Source of the DNA: Deltaproteobacteria bacterium
GTDB lineage: Bacteria; Myxococcota_A; UBA9042
Reading direction: 5' to 3'
Assembly: GCA_020632665.1 (NCBI GenBank)
Contig: JACKFC010000031.1
Location: forward strand, 1-55,577
DNA: 55,577 bases
Shown here: piece after piece, positions 7,553 to 17,372 of the stretch
Position numbering within the stretch: position 1 is the stretch's first letter
Layout of the letters: the number at the start of each line of letters is the position of its first letter
Made by a program: the position numbers and the translations under genes
Notes under the pieces: generated by a model
Told to the model about the DNA's origin: nothing
Seen by the model: the letters and a program-made list of their open reading frames with translations, nothing else
The model's database searches: none

Positions 7553-9355
7553 CTAGGTCTTGGGCACGATGACCAGCTTCAGGTCGTCGATGAAGACGCC
7601 CTTGCCGCTGTTGCTCGTGGTGTCCTTGCTGTCGAAGCGGAAGCGGACCTTGATCTTCTTGCCGGCGAAGGCCGTGAGGTCGGCGCTCTGCTCGTGCCAC
7701 TTGCCCTTGTTGTCCGAGGTCTTCGGGATCTGCCAGCTCTGCGCCACGGTCTTGAAGTCGTCCTCGGAGATCTCGACGAAGAAGAGATCGTACGAGGACG
7801 AGGTCTCGATGTCGTAGTAGAGCATGAAGCTGCCCTTCGCCGCCGTCGCGCCCGTCAGGTCGATCTCGGCGCTGGTCGCGGTGCCCTTGGTCTCCACCGA
7901 CTTGCCGTCGACCTTATCGTCGTAATCCTTGCCGTTGTTGAAGTTCATCGTGCACTTCGGCGAGGGGACGCCCTCGACCGCCGGGCTCTCGTCGACGGCC
8001 CAGCCGCTCACGCCCTTGGCGTCGTCGGCCGCCGGCTCGACCACCCAGGTGCCGTTGCTGCCGCAGGGGAAGGCGTCGTTCAGCGCGTCCTTGCACTTGC
8101 CCGAGGGCGTCGCGGCGCATTTGGCGTCGGCGGTGCAGGCGTCGTTCTCGGTGCAGGGGTCGCCGTCGTCGCACTTGCCACCGGCAGCGATCGGCTCGTT
8201 CTTGCAGTCCTTGGAGAAGGCGCTCTTCGGCGTGCAGGAGTCGAGCGTGCAGGGGTTGTCGTCGTCGCACGCGTTCGCCGGGCCCTCGCACTTGCCGGCG
8301 TTGCACGTGGTGCCGGTGGTGCAGGCGTCGTCGTCGGTGCAGGAGTCACCGTTCTTGCTCTCGTCGGGCGCCGACTCACAGACGCCAGCCTTGCAGCCGG
8401 TGTCCTTGGTGCAGCTGTTGCCGTCCGAGCAGCTCGCGCCGTCGGCCTTGTTCGTCGCCTCGCACTTGCCGGCCTTGCACTCTTCGGTCGTGCAATCGTT
8501 GCCGTCCGAGCAATAGCCGCCGTCGCTCTTGTCGCTGTGCTTGCAGTCGCCGGTCTTGCTGTCGCAGGAGTCGATGGTGCAGCCGTTGTCGTCGTCGCAA
8601 TCCTTGCTCGTGCCGAAGCAGTTGCCGAGCGCGCTGCATTTGTCGTCGGTGGTGCAGACGCTGCCGTCGTTGCAGGCGGTGCCGGCGGCCTTGGGCGTGC
8701 CCTCGCAGTCACCCTGCTCGCACTTGTCGTCGGTGGTGCATTCGCGACCGTCGTCGCAGGCGCCGCCCTCGTTGGCGTCCTCGTATTTGCACGAGGTCTT
8801 GTCGACGCAAGAGTCCTTGGTGCAGGCGTTCTTGTCGTCGCAATCCGCGTCGGTCTCGCAGTCGGGCTTCTTGCAGAGCTTGGCGTAGTCCGCGCAGCAA
8901 TCGTCGTAGGATTCGCACGAGCTGTCGCATTGGCACGCGGCCGCGCTGTCGTAGTCACCGCAGCGATCGAGGCAGCTGCCGCCGGTGCTGGTGCCGTCGC
9001 TCGAGTCCGCGCCGGCGCTGTCGGTCGAGGCGGTGTCGGTCGAGGCGGTGTCGGTCGCGGTCGTGTCCGTCGTCGTCGTGCCGTCGGTCGCCGTCGTGTC
9101 GCTGCTGGCGGTGTCCTCGGGCGCCGTATCCGAGCCCGCGGTGTCGGTGCCGCCGGCGCTGTCGACCGCCGTCGAGCCGTCCTCGCCGCCGGTCGCGTCG
9201 CTGCCGCCACCGCTGGTGTCGGTGCCGCCGCCTCCGCCGGTGTCGGTGACGGTGCCACCGCCGGTGCCGGTGCCAGTGCTGCCGGTCGGGCTGCTACATG
9301 CCGCGGCCAGGCTGGTCACGGCGACGAAAAGAGGGCTGCGAATCCAGGACTTCAT
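7553..9355 (-). CDS. Lipoprotein with somatomedin-B domain, Cys-rich repeats and C-terminal beta-sandwich
   Basis: This 600-aa protein starts at ATG 9355, giving a lipoprotein signal with lipid Cys20 (TSLAAAC). Residues 21-127 are a Gly/Ser/Thr/Asp/Ala linker. Residues 128-161 contain eight cysteines in the somatomedin-B pattern (C128, C132, C141, C143, C147, C153, C154, C161, including CQCDSSC and DDCC). About ten short CxDG..CT..D.C-type repeats follow to about residue 450. The last ~150 residues are a cysteine-poor beta-rich domain (SFMLYYDIETSSSYDLFFVE, FIDDLKLV), like the jelly-roll domains of MAM/metallopeptidase-associated proteins. It is presumably exported and surface-anchored, as an adhesin or binding protein. 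Role unknown. Confidence 0.82.
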   Translation of the reverse strand: MKSWIRSPLFVAVTSLAAACSSPTGSTGTGTGGGTVTDTGGGGGTDTSGGGSDATGGEDGSTAVDSAGGTDTAGSDTAPEDTASSDTTATDGTTTTDTTATDTASTDTASTDSAGADSSDGTSTGGSCLDRCGDYDSAAACQCDSSCESYDDCCADYAKLCKKPDCETDADCDDKNACTKDSCVDKTSCKYEDANEGGACDDGRECTTDDKCEQGDCEGTPKAAGTACNDGSVCTTDDKCSALGNCFGTSKDCDDDNGCTIDSCDSKTGDCKHSDKSDGGYCSDGNDCTTEECKAGKCEATNKADGASCSDGNSCTKDTGCKAGVCESAPDESKNGDSCTDDDACTTGTTCNAGKCEGPANACDDDNPCTLDSCTPKSAFSKDCKNEPIAAGGKCDDGDPCTENDACTADAKCAATPSGKCKDALNDAFPCGSNGTWVVEPAADDAKGVSGWAVDESPAVEGVPSPKCTMNFNNGKDYDDKVDGKSVETKGTATSAEIDLTGATAAKGSFMLYYDIETSSSYDLFFVEISEDDFKTVAQSWQIPKTSDNKGKWHEQSADLTAFAGKKIKVRFRFDSKDTTSNSGKGVFIDDLKLVIVPKT

Positions 9356-9540
9356 CGAGTGCTCCGATGGTGGGAGAGGGCGTGCCCGGTCGGACACAAT
9401 CGTTCACGAAGATCGTGCCGCGCCCACGTGTCGCTTGCAAGTCGAAGGTGTCGATTTCGTGCCGACGCGACCGCGGCTTGGCCTCTCCGCGCTTGCCCCC
9501 GTCCCCGCGCGAATCTACGCTTGCACTGCTGGAGTTCCCG

Positions 9541-12345
9541 ATGCCCGACGACGACCACCGCCCACCCTCTGCCGCCCCGGCCGCGTCGCCCGACGCCGCG
9601 CTGCCAGCCGCAGGGGCGACGGCCTTGCAGCTCGTGGTCGACGGCGAGGTGGTGCAGGCCCAGCCGGGGGAGACGCTGCTCGATGTCGCCCGCCGTCGCG
9701 GCGTGATCGTGCCCACCCTCTGCCACGACGACCGCCTCCACCCGACCGGCGCCTGCCGGATGTGCCTGGTCGAGTCGAGCGACAGCCGCCGCCTGGTCCC
9801 CGCCTGTCGCCACCCGGTCGCCGAGGGCCTGCAGGTCCAGACCGACAGCGAGCGCGTGCAGCGCCACCGCCGCGCGCTCTTGGCGCTCTACCAAGCCGAC
9901 CAGCCCGAGGCCGTCGTACCTGGCAGCGAGCTCGACCGCTGGATGCGGCGCTACGGCGTCGCCGCGGGCGTGCCGGCCTTGGAGAACCAGCGGCAAGGGC
10001 GCCCCGACGACGACAACGCCTTCATCCGCTTTCAGCCCGAGCGCTGCATCCTCTGCGCCCGCTGCACCCGCTATTGCGACGAGGTCGAGGCGGTCGCGGC
10101 GATCGGCATCGGCCACCGCGGCCCGCAGACCACTGTCGTCACCGCCGAGATGCGCGGCCTGCTCGACACCTCCTGCGAGCTCTGCGGCGGCTGCGTCGAC
10201 ACCTGCCCGACCGGCGCGCTGGTCGAGAACAAGGCGCTGCCGCGGCAGATGGAGCTCGCCGACCTGCCGACGGTGCGCACGACCTGCGGCTATTGCGGCG
10301 TCGGCTGCCAGATGGACCTGACGGTCGACCGCGAGAAGGGCGAGATCGTCCGGGTCGCCTCGCCGCCGCCCGGCACCACGACCAACGACGGCAACCTCTG
10401 CGTCAAAGGCCGCTTCGCCACCGGCTACGTCGGCCACCGCGACCGGTTGACCACGCCGCTGGTGCGCGATCACGCCACCGGCGAGCTGGTGCCGACCGAT
10501 TGGGAGACGGCGCTCGACCGGGCGACCGCATCGCTGCGGGGCGTCGCTGCCCGCCATGGCGCCCACGCCCTCGGCTTCATCAGCTCGTCGCGGGCGACCA
10601 ACGAAGAGAACTACCTGGTGCAGAAGCTCGCGCGCGCCGCGTTCGGGACCAACAACTGCCACCAATGCGCCGCTACGTGACACGCACCCACGGTCGCCGG
10701 TCTGGTGACGACATTCGGTGCGGGCGCGATGACCAACTCGATCGGCGAGATCCGTGACGCCGATCTGGTCTTCGTCATCGGCAGCAACACCACCGAGGCC
10801 CACCCCATCATCGCGATGGAGATGAAGCGCGCAGCCCTGCGCGGCGCCAAGCTCATCGTCGCCGACCCGCGCGCCACCTGGCTCGCCGGCTTCGCCGATA
10901 TCCACCTGCGGCTCTGGCCCGGCACCGACGTCGCGCTGCTCTCGGCGATGGCCCACGTCATCCTCGACGAAGGTCTGCACGATCGCGCCTTCGTCGAGCA
11001 GCAGACCGAAGGCTTCGAGCAGGTCCGCGACGCCGTCGCCGAGTGGACCCCCGAGCGCGCCGAAGCGATCTGCGGCGTCCCCGCCGCCGATATCCGCGCC
11101 GCCGCCCGCGCCTACGCCACCACCCGCCGCGCCGGCATCTACTATACGCTCGGCATCACCGAGCACACCCACGGCACCGACAACGTCTACTGCCTGAGCA
11201 ACCTCGTGCTGCTCACCGGCCACCTCGGCGTCCGCTCTGCCGGGCTCAACCCCCTGCGCGGACAGAACAATGTCCAAGGCGCCAACGACGCCGGGGCGAG
11301 CCCAATCTTTCTCCCCGGCTACCAGCGCGTGGCTGACCCATCGGTCAGGGCGAAGTTCTCTGCCGCGTGGGGGGCCGAGGTGCCCGAGACGCCGGGCAAG
11401 AACCTCAACGAGATGATGCACGATCTGCGCCACGGCGCGATCCGCGGCATGTTCGTGATGGGCGAAGACATCCTCGTCAGCGAGCCCGACGTCGCCGGCC
11501 TCGACGCGGCGCTGCCCGGGCTCGAGGCGTTGGTCGTGGTCGACCTCTTCCTCACCGAGACGGCCAAGCGCGCCGACGTCGTGCTGCCGGCCGCCGCTTT
11601 TGCCGAGAAGGACGGCACCTTCACCAACTCGGAGCGCCGCGTGCAGCGGGTGCGTGCCGCGGTGCCGCCGCCGGGGGATGCGCGGCCGGATTGGCAGATC
11701 GTCTCGGCGTTGTTGCAGCGCGCCGGCGTCGACCCGGTCGCCGGCAAGGCCGCGGACGCCGTCGTCCCCTCCGACATCTACGCCGAGCTGGCCGGGCTCT
11801 GCGACAAATTCGCCGGCATCGACCACGCCCGCATCGAAGCCGAGGGTGGGTTGCAGTGGCCGTGTCCGCTGCCGAACCACCCCGGCACCCCGACCCTGCA
11901 CGAAGGCGGCCCGATGCGCGGCAAGGGCCTGCTGGTGCCGGTGCAATACCGCGGCAGCATCGAGACGCCCGACGCCGACTACCCGCTGCTGATGAGCACC
12001 GGCAGGACGCTCTACCACTACAACGTCGCGACCCAGACCCGCCGCGAGCCCGGCATCGTCGCCCGGCAGAGCGCGTGTTTCGTCGAGGTCCACGCCGAAG
12101 ATGCCGATGCGCTCGGCCTGCGCGACGGCGGCCGCTGCGAAGTGGCGACCCGGCGCGGCTCTATCGAGGCTGCGGTCCGCGTCACGCCGCGGGTGCAGAA
12201 GGGCATGATCTGGCTGCCGATGCATTTCGCCGAGGCGCGCGCCAACCTGCTCACCATCGACGCGGGCGATATCGTCACCGGCACCGCCGAGTACAAGGTC
12301 TGCGCCGCCCGCGTCCGTCCGCTCCCCGAGCCCGCGGCGGGATGA
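9541..12345 (+). CDS. fdhA: Formate dehydrogenase alpha subunit, selenocysteine-containing (UGA at codon 380)
   Basis: The gene reads through an in-frame TGA at 10678-10680 to give 934 aa, the normal length for the NAD-linked FdhA/FdsA class that oxidises formate to CO2. Domains: [2Fe-2S] ferredoxin (C61, C72, C75, C89); two [4Fe-4S] clusters (CILCARCTRYC and CELCGGCVDTC); the molybdopterin-enzyme [4Fe-4S] site (TCGYCGVGC); then NNCHQCAAT-U-HAPTVAGL at the active site. Relatives have Cys or Sec at U, followed by His. The C-terminal Mo/W-bis-pterin domain runs to the end (YPLLMSTGRTLYHYN). A SECIS hairpin follows the UGA. Stopping at the UGA would remove the whole catalytic domain. The stop overlaps the ATG of the next gene (ATGA). 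Confidence 0.93.
10678..10709 (+). other. Selenocysteine UGA and SECIS hairpin of fdhA
   Basis: Twelve bases after the UGA, GTCGCC (10693-10698) pairs with GGTGAC (10704-10709), including one G-U pair, around the loop GGTCT. The well-studied E. coli fdhF SECIS has the same UGA-to-stem distance within a base or so and a GGUCU-containing loop. This is the SelB-binding signal that makes UGA encode selenocysteine. Confidence 0.88.
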
Positions 12346-13316
12346 GCCAGCGCCCGGTCGTCTCGGGGCGTGGGCTGCTGCTCTCCGCGCTCTGGCTGCA
12401 GCTCGCCTTCGCGCCGCCCGCGCTGCTGGCCGCCACCCCGGTCGTCGCGCCGCTGCCGGCGTCGTTGCGCTTCGCCTGCGAGCTCTTCAGCTACGGCCGG
12501 CTGCACCTCGGCGCCGGGTTGTTGCTCGGGACCTTGCTCGCGGGCCTGCTGCGTGAGCGACGGCTGGCGGCGCTGAGCGGCGTCGCGGCGTTGTTGTCGC
12601 TCGCGCCGCTGCTGACCGTGCCGTTCCACGTGGAGCCGGAGCCGACGGCGGATGCTGTGCAGGTGCGGCTGCTGCAACTCAACGTCAAGACCGAGAGCCG
12701 CGCCTACGCGGGGGTGGCGGCGCTGCTGAATCGCGAGGAATTCGACGTCGTGGCCTTCGAGGAGGTCGACGCGGCGTGGCTGCAGGCGTTGGCGGCGCAG
12801 CGGGCGGGCTTTCCGTTTCGGGTCGAGCAGCCGCGTGACGACAACTTCGGCATCGCGTTGTGGAGCAAGCTGCCGCTGCATCGGGCGCAGGTGGTCGAGG
12901 TGGGGGCACGCGGCTACGCCACGATCGACGCCGAGATCGAGGTCGGCGGTGGGCGTTTGCGCGTGCTCGTCGCGCATCCGCCGCCGCCGATCGGGGCGCG
13001 GGCAGCAACGGAGCGGGACCGGCAGCTGCTCGGGATCGCGGCGTTGGTGCGCGGCGGGCATCGGCCGGCGGTGGTGGTCGGTGATTTGAACGCGACGCCG
13101 TGGTGCCCGGTTTTCCCGGCGATGGTCGCGCTCGGCAGGCTGCAGGACGTGCCCGCCCAGCGCTGGCCGCTCGGCACCTGGCCGGCTGCACTTCCGTTCG
13201 GAAAAATCTGGATCGACCACCTCCTGCCCACCGAAGGGGTCGTGGTCGAGCGTTTGGAGGCCGGACCGGACGTCGGCAGTGACCACCGGCCCGTGTTGGC
13301 GACGTTGCGCCTCTGA
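12342..13316 (+). CDS. Membrane-anchored endonuclease/exonuclease/phosphatase-family protein
   Basis: This 324-aa protein begins with ATGA overlapping the fdhA stop. About three N-terminal hydrophobic segments span residues 10-90 (LLLSALWLQLAFAPPALLAA and others). An EEP domain follows with the expected motifs: LLQLNVKTESR (metal-binding Asn), VVAFEEVD (Glu), a central LVAHPPPP, VVVGDLNATPW (D-x-N), and GSDHRPVLATL at the end (catalytic Asp-His). The architecture matches small YafD-like membrane EEP hydrolases. The substrate cannot be told: nuclease, phosphodiesterase or phospholipase are all possible. A link to formate metabolism is suggested only by the overlap with fdhA. Confidence 0.82.
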   Translation: MSQRPVVSGRGLLLSALWLQLAFAPPALLAATPVVAPLPASLRFACELFSYGRLHLGAGLLLGTLLAGLLRERRLAALSGVAALLSLAPLLTVPFHVEPEPTADAVQVRLLQLNVKTESRAYAGVAALLNREEFDVVAFEEVDAAWLQALAAQRAGFPFRVEQPRDDNFGIALWSKLPLHRAQVVEVGARGYATIDAEIEVGGGRLRVLVAHPPPPIGARAATERDRQLLGIAALVRGGHRPAVVVGDLNATPWCPVFPAMVALGRLQDVPAQRWPLGTWPAALPFGKIWIDHLLPTEGVVVERLEAGPDVGSDHRPVLATLRL

Positions 13317-13324
13317 GCGGCAGA

Positions 13325-13900
13325 TCAGCCGTCGGCGTCCGCGCGGCTCCAGGCGAACGTCGGGTAGTGGTAGCCGTGCTGCTCGACGACGTCCCAGCGC
13401 CTCGTGCAGCTGCGGCAGCGCACCTGCCAGATGATGGCGTAGCGCTCACGGTCGGTGGTGTCGCTCAGCCGTTCGTAGTCGCGCGAGACCGGCGGAGCTC
13501 CGTGCGCGGCGTCGACCGCGCAGCCGCAGCCTCCCTCGGCGCGGGCTTGCAGCATCGCGATCGCGCGATCGACCTCCAGCCGCCAATCGCGCAGGGCGGT
13601 CCGCGGTCGCAGCTTCGGTCGCAGCGCGCGCACGGCGTCGAGGTGTTCTGGTCGGCCGAAGCGTCGTAGCCAATCCGCGGCGACCATGTCGAGGCTGCCA
13701 TCCTCGGCCCGGAGCGTCGCGAGCAGCAGCAGCGCGGTGTCGGCCAGGACCGTGCGGGATTCGGGCGTCTCGGCGCGCTGCTCCAGCGCGTGGAGCAGGG
13801 CGGTGCGTTCGCCCGCGGCGCCGTGGTGGGCGACGCGGATAGCAGCTGCGAGGGCCTCGGGGCCGGCGTCTGCGGGCGGTGCTGGGGTGTGGTCGGGCAT
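13325..13900 (-). CDS. Hypothetical protein with C-terminal cysteine pairs
   Basis: This 191-aa protein starts at ATG 13900 (MPDHTPAPP); longer frames upstream are antisense to the CHAT gene leader. The middle is helical and Ala/Leu/Arg-rich (TVLADTALLLLATLRAEDGS...), possibly HEAT-like. The C-terminus has GCGCAVD, then VRCRSCTRRWDVVEQ, a probable zinc ribbon, and ends YHYPTFAWSRADADG. The short-helix-plus-zinc-ribbon form recalls immunity-type proteins, but I cannot assign a family. It is divergent from the CHAT gene and ends 9 bases from the convergent EEP gene. Confidence 0.6.
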   Translation of the reverse strand: MPDHTPAPPADAGPEALAAAIRVAHHGAAGERTALLHALEQRAETPESRTVLADTALLLLATLRAEDGSLDMVAADWLRRFGRPEHLDAVRALRPKLRPRTALRDWRLEVDRAIAMLQARAEGGCGCAVDAAHGAPPVSRDYERLSDTTDRERYAIIWQVRCRSCTRRWDVVEQHGYHYPTFAWSRADADG

Positions 13901-14039
13901 CGCTGGAGTCTGCGTCCTGTGGTGCAAGCCGTCGAGCGCTGGCGCTGACAGGCCTGGGTGCGCTCGGGAAATTCGGCTAGGATTGCGAGGAGTGTGGATT
14001 GGGCATGCGGCACGGCGAGCGGCCGACGAGGGGACGGTC

Positions 14040-17000
14040 ATGCGTTTGCGATCGATGGACAGAGGGGCCGCGCGGGGCGTTCGATTCGCGCTGACGGCGT
14101 TTGGCCTGTTTGGCCTGTTCGGCCTGGCGGCACCGGTCCGGGCCGACGTGGCACCTCCCGAGACCCCGGCGTCGCGGGCGATGTGCGCGATCTTCGCCAC
14201 GGCCGACGCGGAGACGCAGATCTCTTGCCGGATGGCTTGCAAGGTCTGGCCGCAGAGCAGCAACTGCGGCGTGCTGCGCCGCTTCGGCCACGCCGCATGG
14301 GCCTACGGGGCGGAGATCTTCGCCGCGATCCGGGCCGGCAAGCCGATCGACGTGCCGGCGGTGGACGCGCGCTTCCCGCATCTGCGCGTCTTCCTCGAAT
14401 ACCGCGTGATGCCGCCAGGCTTCCACCCACCGTGGCGCACCCCGGCGCAGCGTGAAGCGGTCAACCGCGGCGCCGCTGCGCTCGGGCGTTTCGCCCGCCT
14501 CGACGCAGCAGGACAATACCGCGAGGCCGTCTCCGCCGCTGTCGCCGCGGAGACTGCGATGGTCGAAGGCCTCGGCCAGAACCACCCGATCGTGGCCATC
14601 GCCACCAACAACGTCGCGCTCGGGCAATGGCACGCGGGAGACTACGCGGCGGCCGCGGCGACCTTCCGCCGCGCGCTCGCCGCCGTCGCTGGCCCACTCG
14701 GCGAGGAAGACCCCTTCCTCGCCACGCTGCACGACAACCTCGGCACCGTCCTCGCGGCCCAAGGCGACGCCGAAGCCGCGCTCGCCGCGAGCCAACGTTC
14801 GCTGGCGCTGATCGAATTGCTCTTCGGCCCCGACGCCAAGGAGCTCGCCAACGTCCACAACAACATCGCCACGGCGCATTACCTCCGCGGCGACCCGCGC
14901 TCGGCGTTGGTGTCGGCCCACGCCGCGCTGGCCCAGGCCGAGCGGCCGGCGGTCGGCGTTCCGGCGGCGGTGCTCGGCCATATCCTCGGCAACCTCGCGA
15001 CGATCTACGCCGCGCTCGGTGACGTCGCCGGGGCGCGGCGCTATCACGAGCGCGACCTACGCCACACCGAGGCCACCGTCGGCGCCGAACATCCCGACTT
15101 CGCCCACGACCTCGGCAACTACGCGACGCTGCTCTACCGCCTCGGCGACCTCGCCCAGGCCAGGGCCCTGCTCGAGCGGGCGCTCGGCATCTACGCCGCC
15201 TCGGTCGGCAACCGCCACCCGAATTACGCAGAGGTCTTGGCCAACCTCTCCGCAGTGCGCGACGCGCAGGGCGACGCCGAGGCCGCCAAGGGCCTGCTCG
15301 AAGAAGCGATCCGCATCCGCGAGCGCGCCCTCGGGCCGACCCACCCCGACCTCGGCCTCTCGCTCAACAACCTCGCCGGCTTGCTCGGTCGCCTCGGCGA
15401 CAAGGCCGGCGCGCTCGTCGCGAACCAGCGCGCGCTCGCCATCTACGAGCGCGCCTATGGTAGCGAAAGCGCCAAGCTATCGGTCCCGTTGCACAATATC
15501 GGGATCTTGCAGATCGCTCGCGGCGAGAAGGCAGAGGGCCTGCAGAGCCTGCGCCGCGCCCTCGCCCTGCGTGAGCGGCAGAACGGCAAGGACGACCCCG
15601 ACCTCGCCCCGCACCTCGAGGTCCTCGCCGTGGCCGAGGCCTTCGTCTCTGGCGCCGACGCCTGGCCGCGGATGCACCGCGCCGCCGCGCTGCGCCGCGT
15701 CGCGTTCTGGCGTGCGGCCGAGGCCGCCGACTCCGACGCCCAACTGCTCTCGCGCTCGGCGCTGGACGACGACGCCATCGCCATCCTGCTCGCCCTCGGC
15801 TGGCGCGGCGGCCACGACACCGCTCTCTGGGCCGAGCTCCTCGACCGCACCGGCCGCGCTGCCCGGGCCGAGCGGCAGCGCCGGCAGCAGGCACGCGCCG
15901 CCGCATCCGCCGGTTCTGCCGCGGCGCCCGTCGACCTCGCCGCCTCGCCGACCGCCACCTGCGCCGTGCTGCGCCGCGAGGGCGCCGCGATGATCCACTG
16001 GCTGCGCGCCGAGCCGCTGCCGCTCTTCCCCGGGCTCGAGCAGGCGCAGTGGCGTGCCCTGGTGGTCCGGCCGCAGGGCCAGCGATGCTCGGTTCAGCGC
16101 ATCGATCTCGCCGCTGCGGCCGCGGTCGACGCCGCGATCGAGCGCTTCCGCGCCGCCGTCGCCGGGGTCGAGGAGGCGCTGCGCCGCAAGCGCCTGGTCG
16201 CCAAGGCCGAGGCGGACCTGAGCAAGGCGGCCGCGGCGCTGCACGCGTTGGTCTGGGCGCCGCTCGAACCGGCGCTCGCCGGCGCGACGCGCGGCTATCT
16301 CGTGCCGGACCGCCGGCTGTACGAGGTGCCGCTCGGCGCGCTCCCTGCGGCAGACGGCAGGCCGCCGCTGCGCACGATGGAGCTGGCCTGGTTGCCGGTC
16401 CCCGCGGCGCTCGCGGCGCCCCTGCACGGGCAGGCTGCGAAAGCGGCACAGGCGACCAGCGGGGCATTGGTCGTCGGGCAGCTCGACCACGGCGCGGCAG
16501 CGGGCTCCCCGGCGCAGGCGCAGGCGGCCTGGCAGCGCTGCGGCAAGCGTTGCGCCAAGGCGACGTATGCCGGACCGGCAGCCGCTGCCAGCGTCGCCGC
16601 GCGCGGTGGGCGGCGCGCCTGCGGTTGGGGCCAGCTGCATTGGGGGCCGGTCGGTGGCGAGGCGGCCGACGTCGCGCAGACGCTCGGCGCGGCGTGGCGC
16701 GGCCAGCCGGTGTGGTTGGTGCAGGGCGATGCGGGCGAGGAGCGGGCGCTGGCCGCGGCGATGCCGCATCGGCGGGTGCTGCACTTCGGGACGCACGGCT
16801 TCTTCGCGCCGGCCGCGGGGTGTGCGGGGCGGGTCGAGCATCAGCGGGCCGGGTTGATGGCGGAGGCGCCGCCGCGGCGTGGGCTCGATCCGATGCAGCT
16901 CTCGGCGCTGGTCCTCTCGGGCGCGAACCGCGTCGCGCCCGACGCACCGAGCGAGGCGGACGGGGCGCTCTCGGCGCGGGAGATCGTCGGGCTCGACCTC

Positions 17001-17360
17001 GGCGCGGTCGAGGTCGCGACCCTCGCCGCCTGCGAGACGGGCCGCGGCGCGACCGTCGCCGGCGAGGGGCCGCAGGGCTTGGGCAAGGCCTTCTTGGTCG
17101 CCGGCGTGCGGGAGGTCCTGGTCTCGCTCTGGCAGGTGCCGGAGCAGGCCACCGCCCAGCTGATGCGTTCGTTCTACGGCCGGTTGCCGCGGCGCGGCGA
17201 GGCGGGGCAGGCGGTGCGGGCGCTGATCGCGACGCAGCGGGAGGCGGTCGCCAAGGCCGGCGAGAACTCCGCCGCCGCGCTCTTCTCCTGGGGCGCCTTC
17301 GTGCCGCTCACCAGCGCGCCGGTCTGGAGCGCGACGCCAACAGCCAAGAGCCGGCGGTAG
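14040..17360 (+). CDS. Secreted TPR-CHAT caspase-like protease
   Basis: This 1106-aa protein starts at ATG 14040, preceded by GAGGGGAC. Residues 1-33 form a signal peptide (RFALTAFGLFGLFGLAAPVRAD). A short Cys-containing domain follows, then about eight tetratricopeptide repeats of the kinesin-light-chain type (residues ~140-500, e.g. LANLSAVRDAQGDAEAAKGL). The C-terminal CHAT domain (~770-1095) has His919 in HFGTHGFF and Cys998 in LAACETGRG, the catalytic dyad of clan CD peptidases, and VSLWQVPEQAT near the end. CHAT proteins often cleave partner proteins in defence or signalling, but an export signal points to a periplasmic or surface role. No gasdermin or obvious substrate gene is adjacent. 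Confidence 0.9.
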   Translation: MRLRSMDRGAARGVRFALTAFGLFGLFGLAAPVRADVAPPETPASRAMCAIFATADAETQISCRMACKVWPQSSNCGVLRRFGHAAWAYGAEIFAAIRAGKPIDVPAVDARFPHLRVFLEYRVMPPGFHPPWRTPAQREAVNRGAAALGRFARLDAAGQYREAVSAAVAAETAMVEGLGQNHPIVAIATNNVALGQWHAGDYAAAAATFRRALAAVAGPLGEEDPFLATLHDNLGTVLAAQGDAEAALAASQRSLALIELLFGPDAKELANVHNNIATAHYLRGDPRSALVSAHAALAQAERPAVGVPAAVLGHILGNLATIYAALGDVAGARRYHERDLRHTEATVGAEHPDFAHDLGNYATLLYRLGDLAQARALLERALGIYAASVGNRHPNYAEVLANLSAVRDAQGDAEAAKGLLEEAIRIRERALGPTHPDLGLSLNNLAGLLGRLGDKAGALVANQRALAIYERAYGSESAKLSVPLHNIGILQIARGEKAEGLQSLRRALALRERQNGKDDPDLAPHLEVLAVAEAFVSGADAWPRMHRAAALRRVAFWRAAEAADSDAQLLSRSALDDDAIAILLALGWRGGHDTALWAELLDRTGRAARAERQRRQQARAAASAGSAAAPVDLAASPTATCAVLRREGAAMIHWLRAEPLPLFPGLEQAQWRALVVRPQGQRCSVQRIDLAAAAAVDAAIERFRAAVAGVEEALRRKRLVAKAEADLSKAAAALHALVWAPLEPALAGATRGYLVPDRRLYEVPLGALPAADGRPPLRTMELAWLPVPAALAAPLHGQAAKAAQATSGALVVGQLDHGAAAGSPAQAQAAWQRCGKRCAKATYAGPAAAASVAARGGRRACGWGQLHWGPVGGEAADVAQTLGAAWRGQPVWLVQGDAGEERALAAAMPHRRVLHFGTHGFFAPAAGCAGRVEHQRAGLMAEAPPRRGLDPMQLSALVLSGANRVAPDAPSEADGALSAREIVGLDLGAVEVATLAACETGRGATVAGEGPQGLGKAFLVAGVREVLVSLWQVPEQATAQLMRSFYGRLPRRGEAGQAVRALIATQREAVAKAGENSAAALFSWGAFVPLTSAPVWSATPTAKSRR

Positions 17361-17372
17361 CGCAGCCCGAGC

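Noticed and set aside
10705..12345. A separate gene starting at GTG 10705 for the second half of formate dehydrogenase.
   Set aside because: It would split the active site and lacks a ribosome-binding site. The UGA plus SECIS explains the break.
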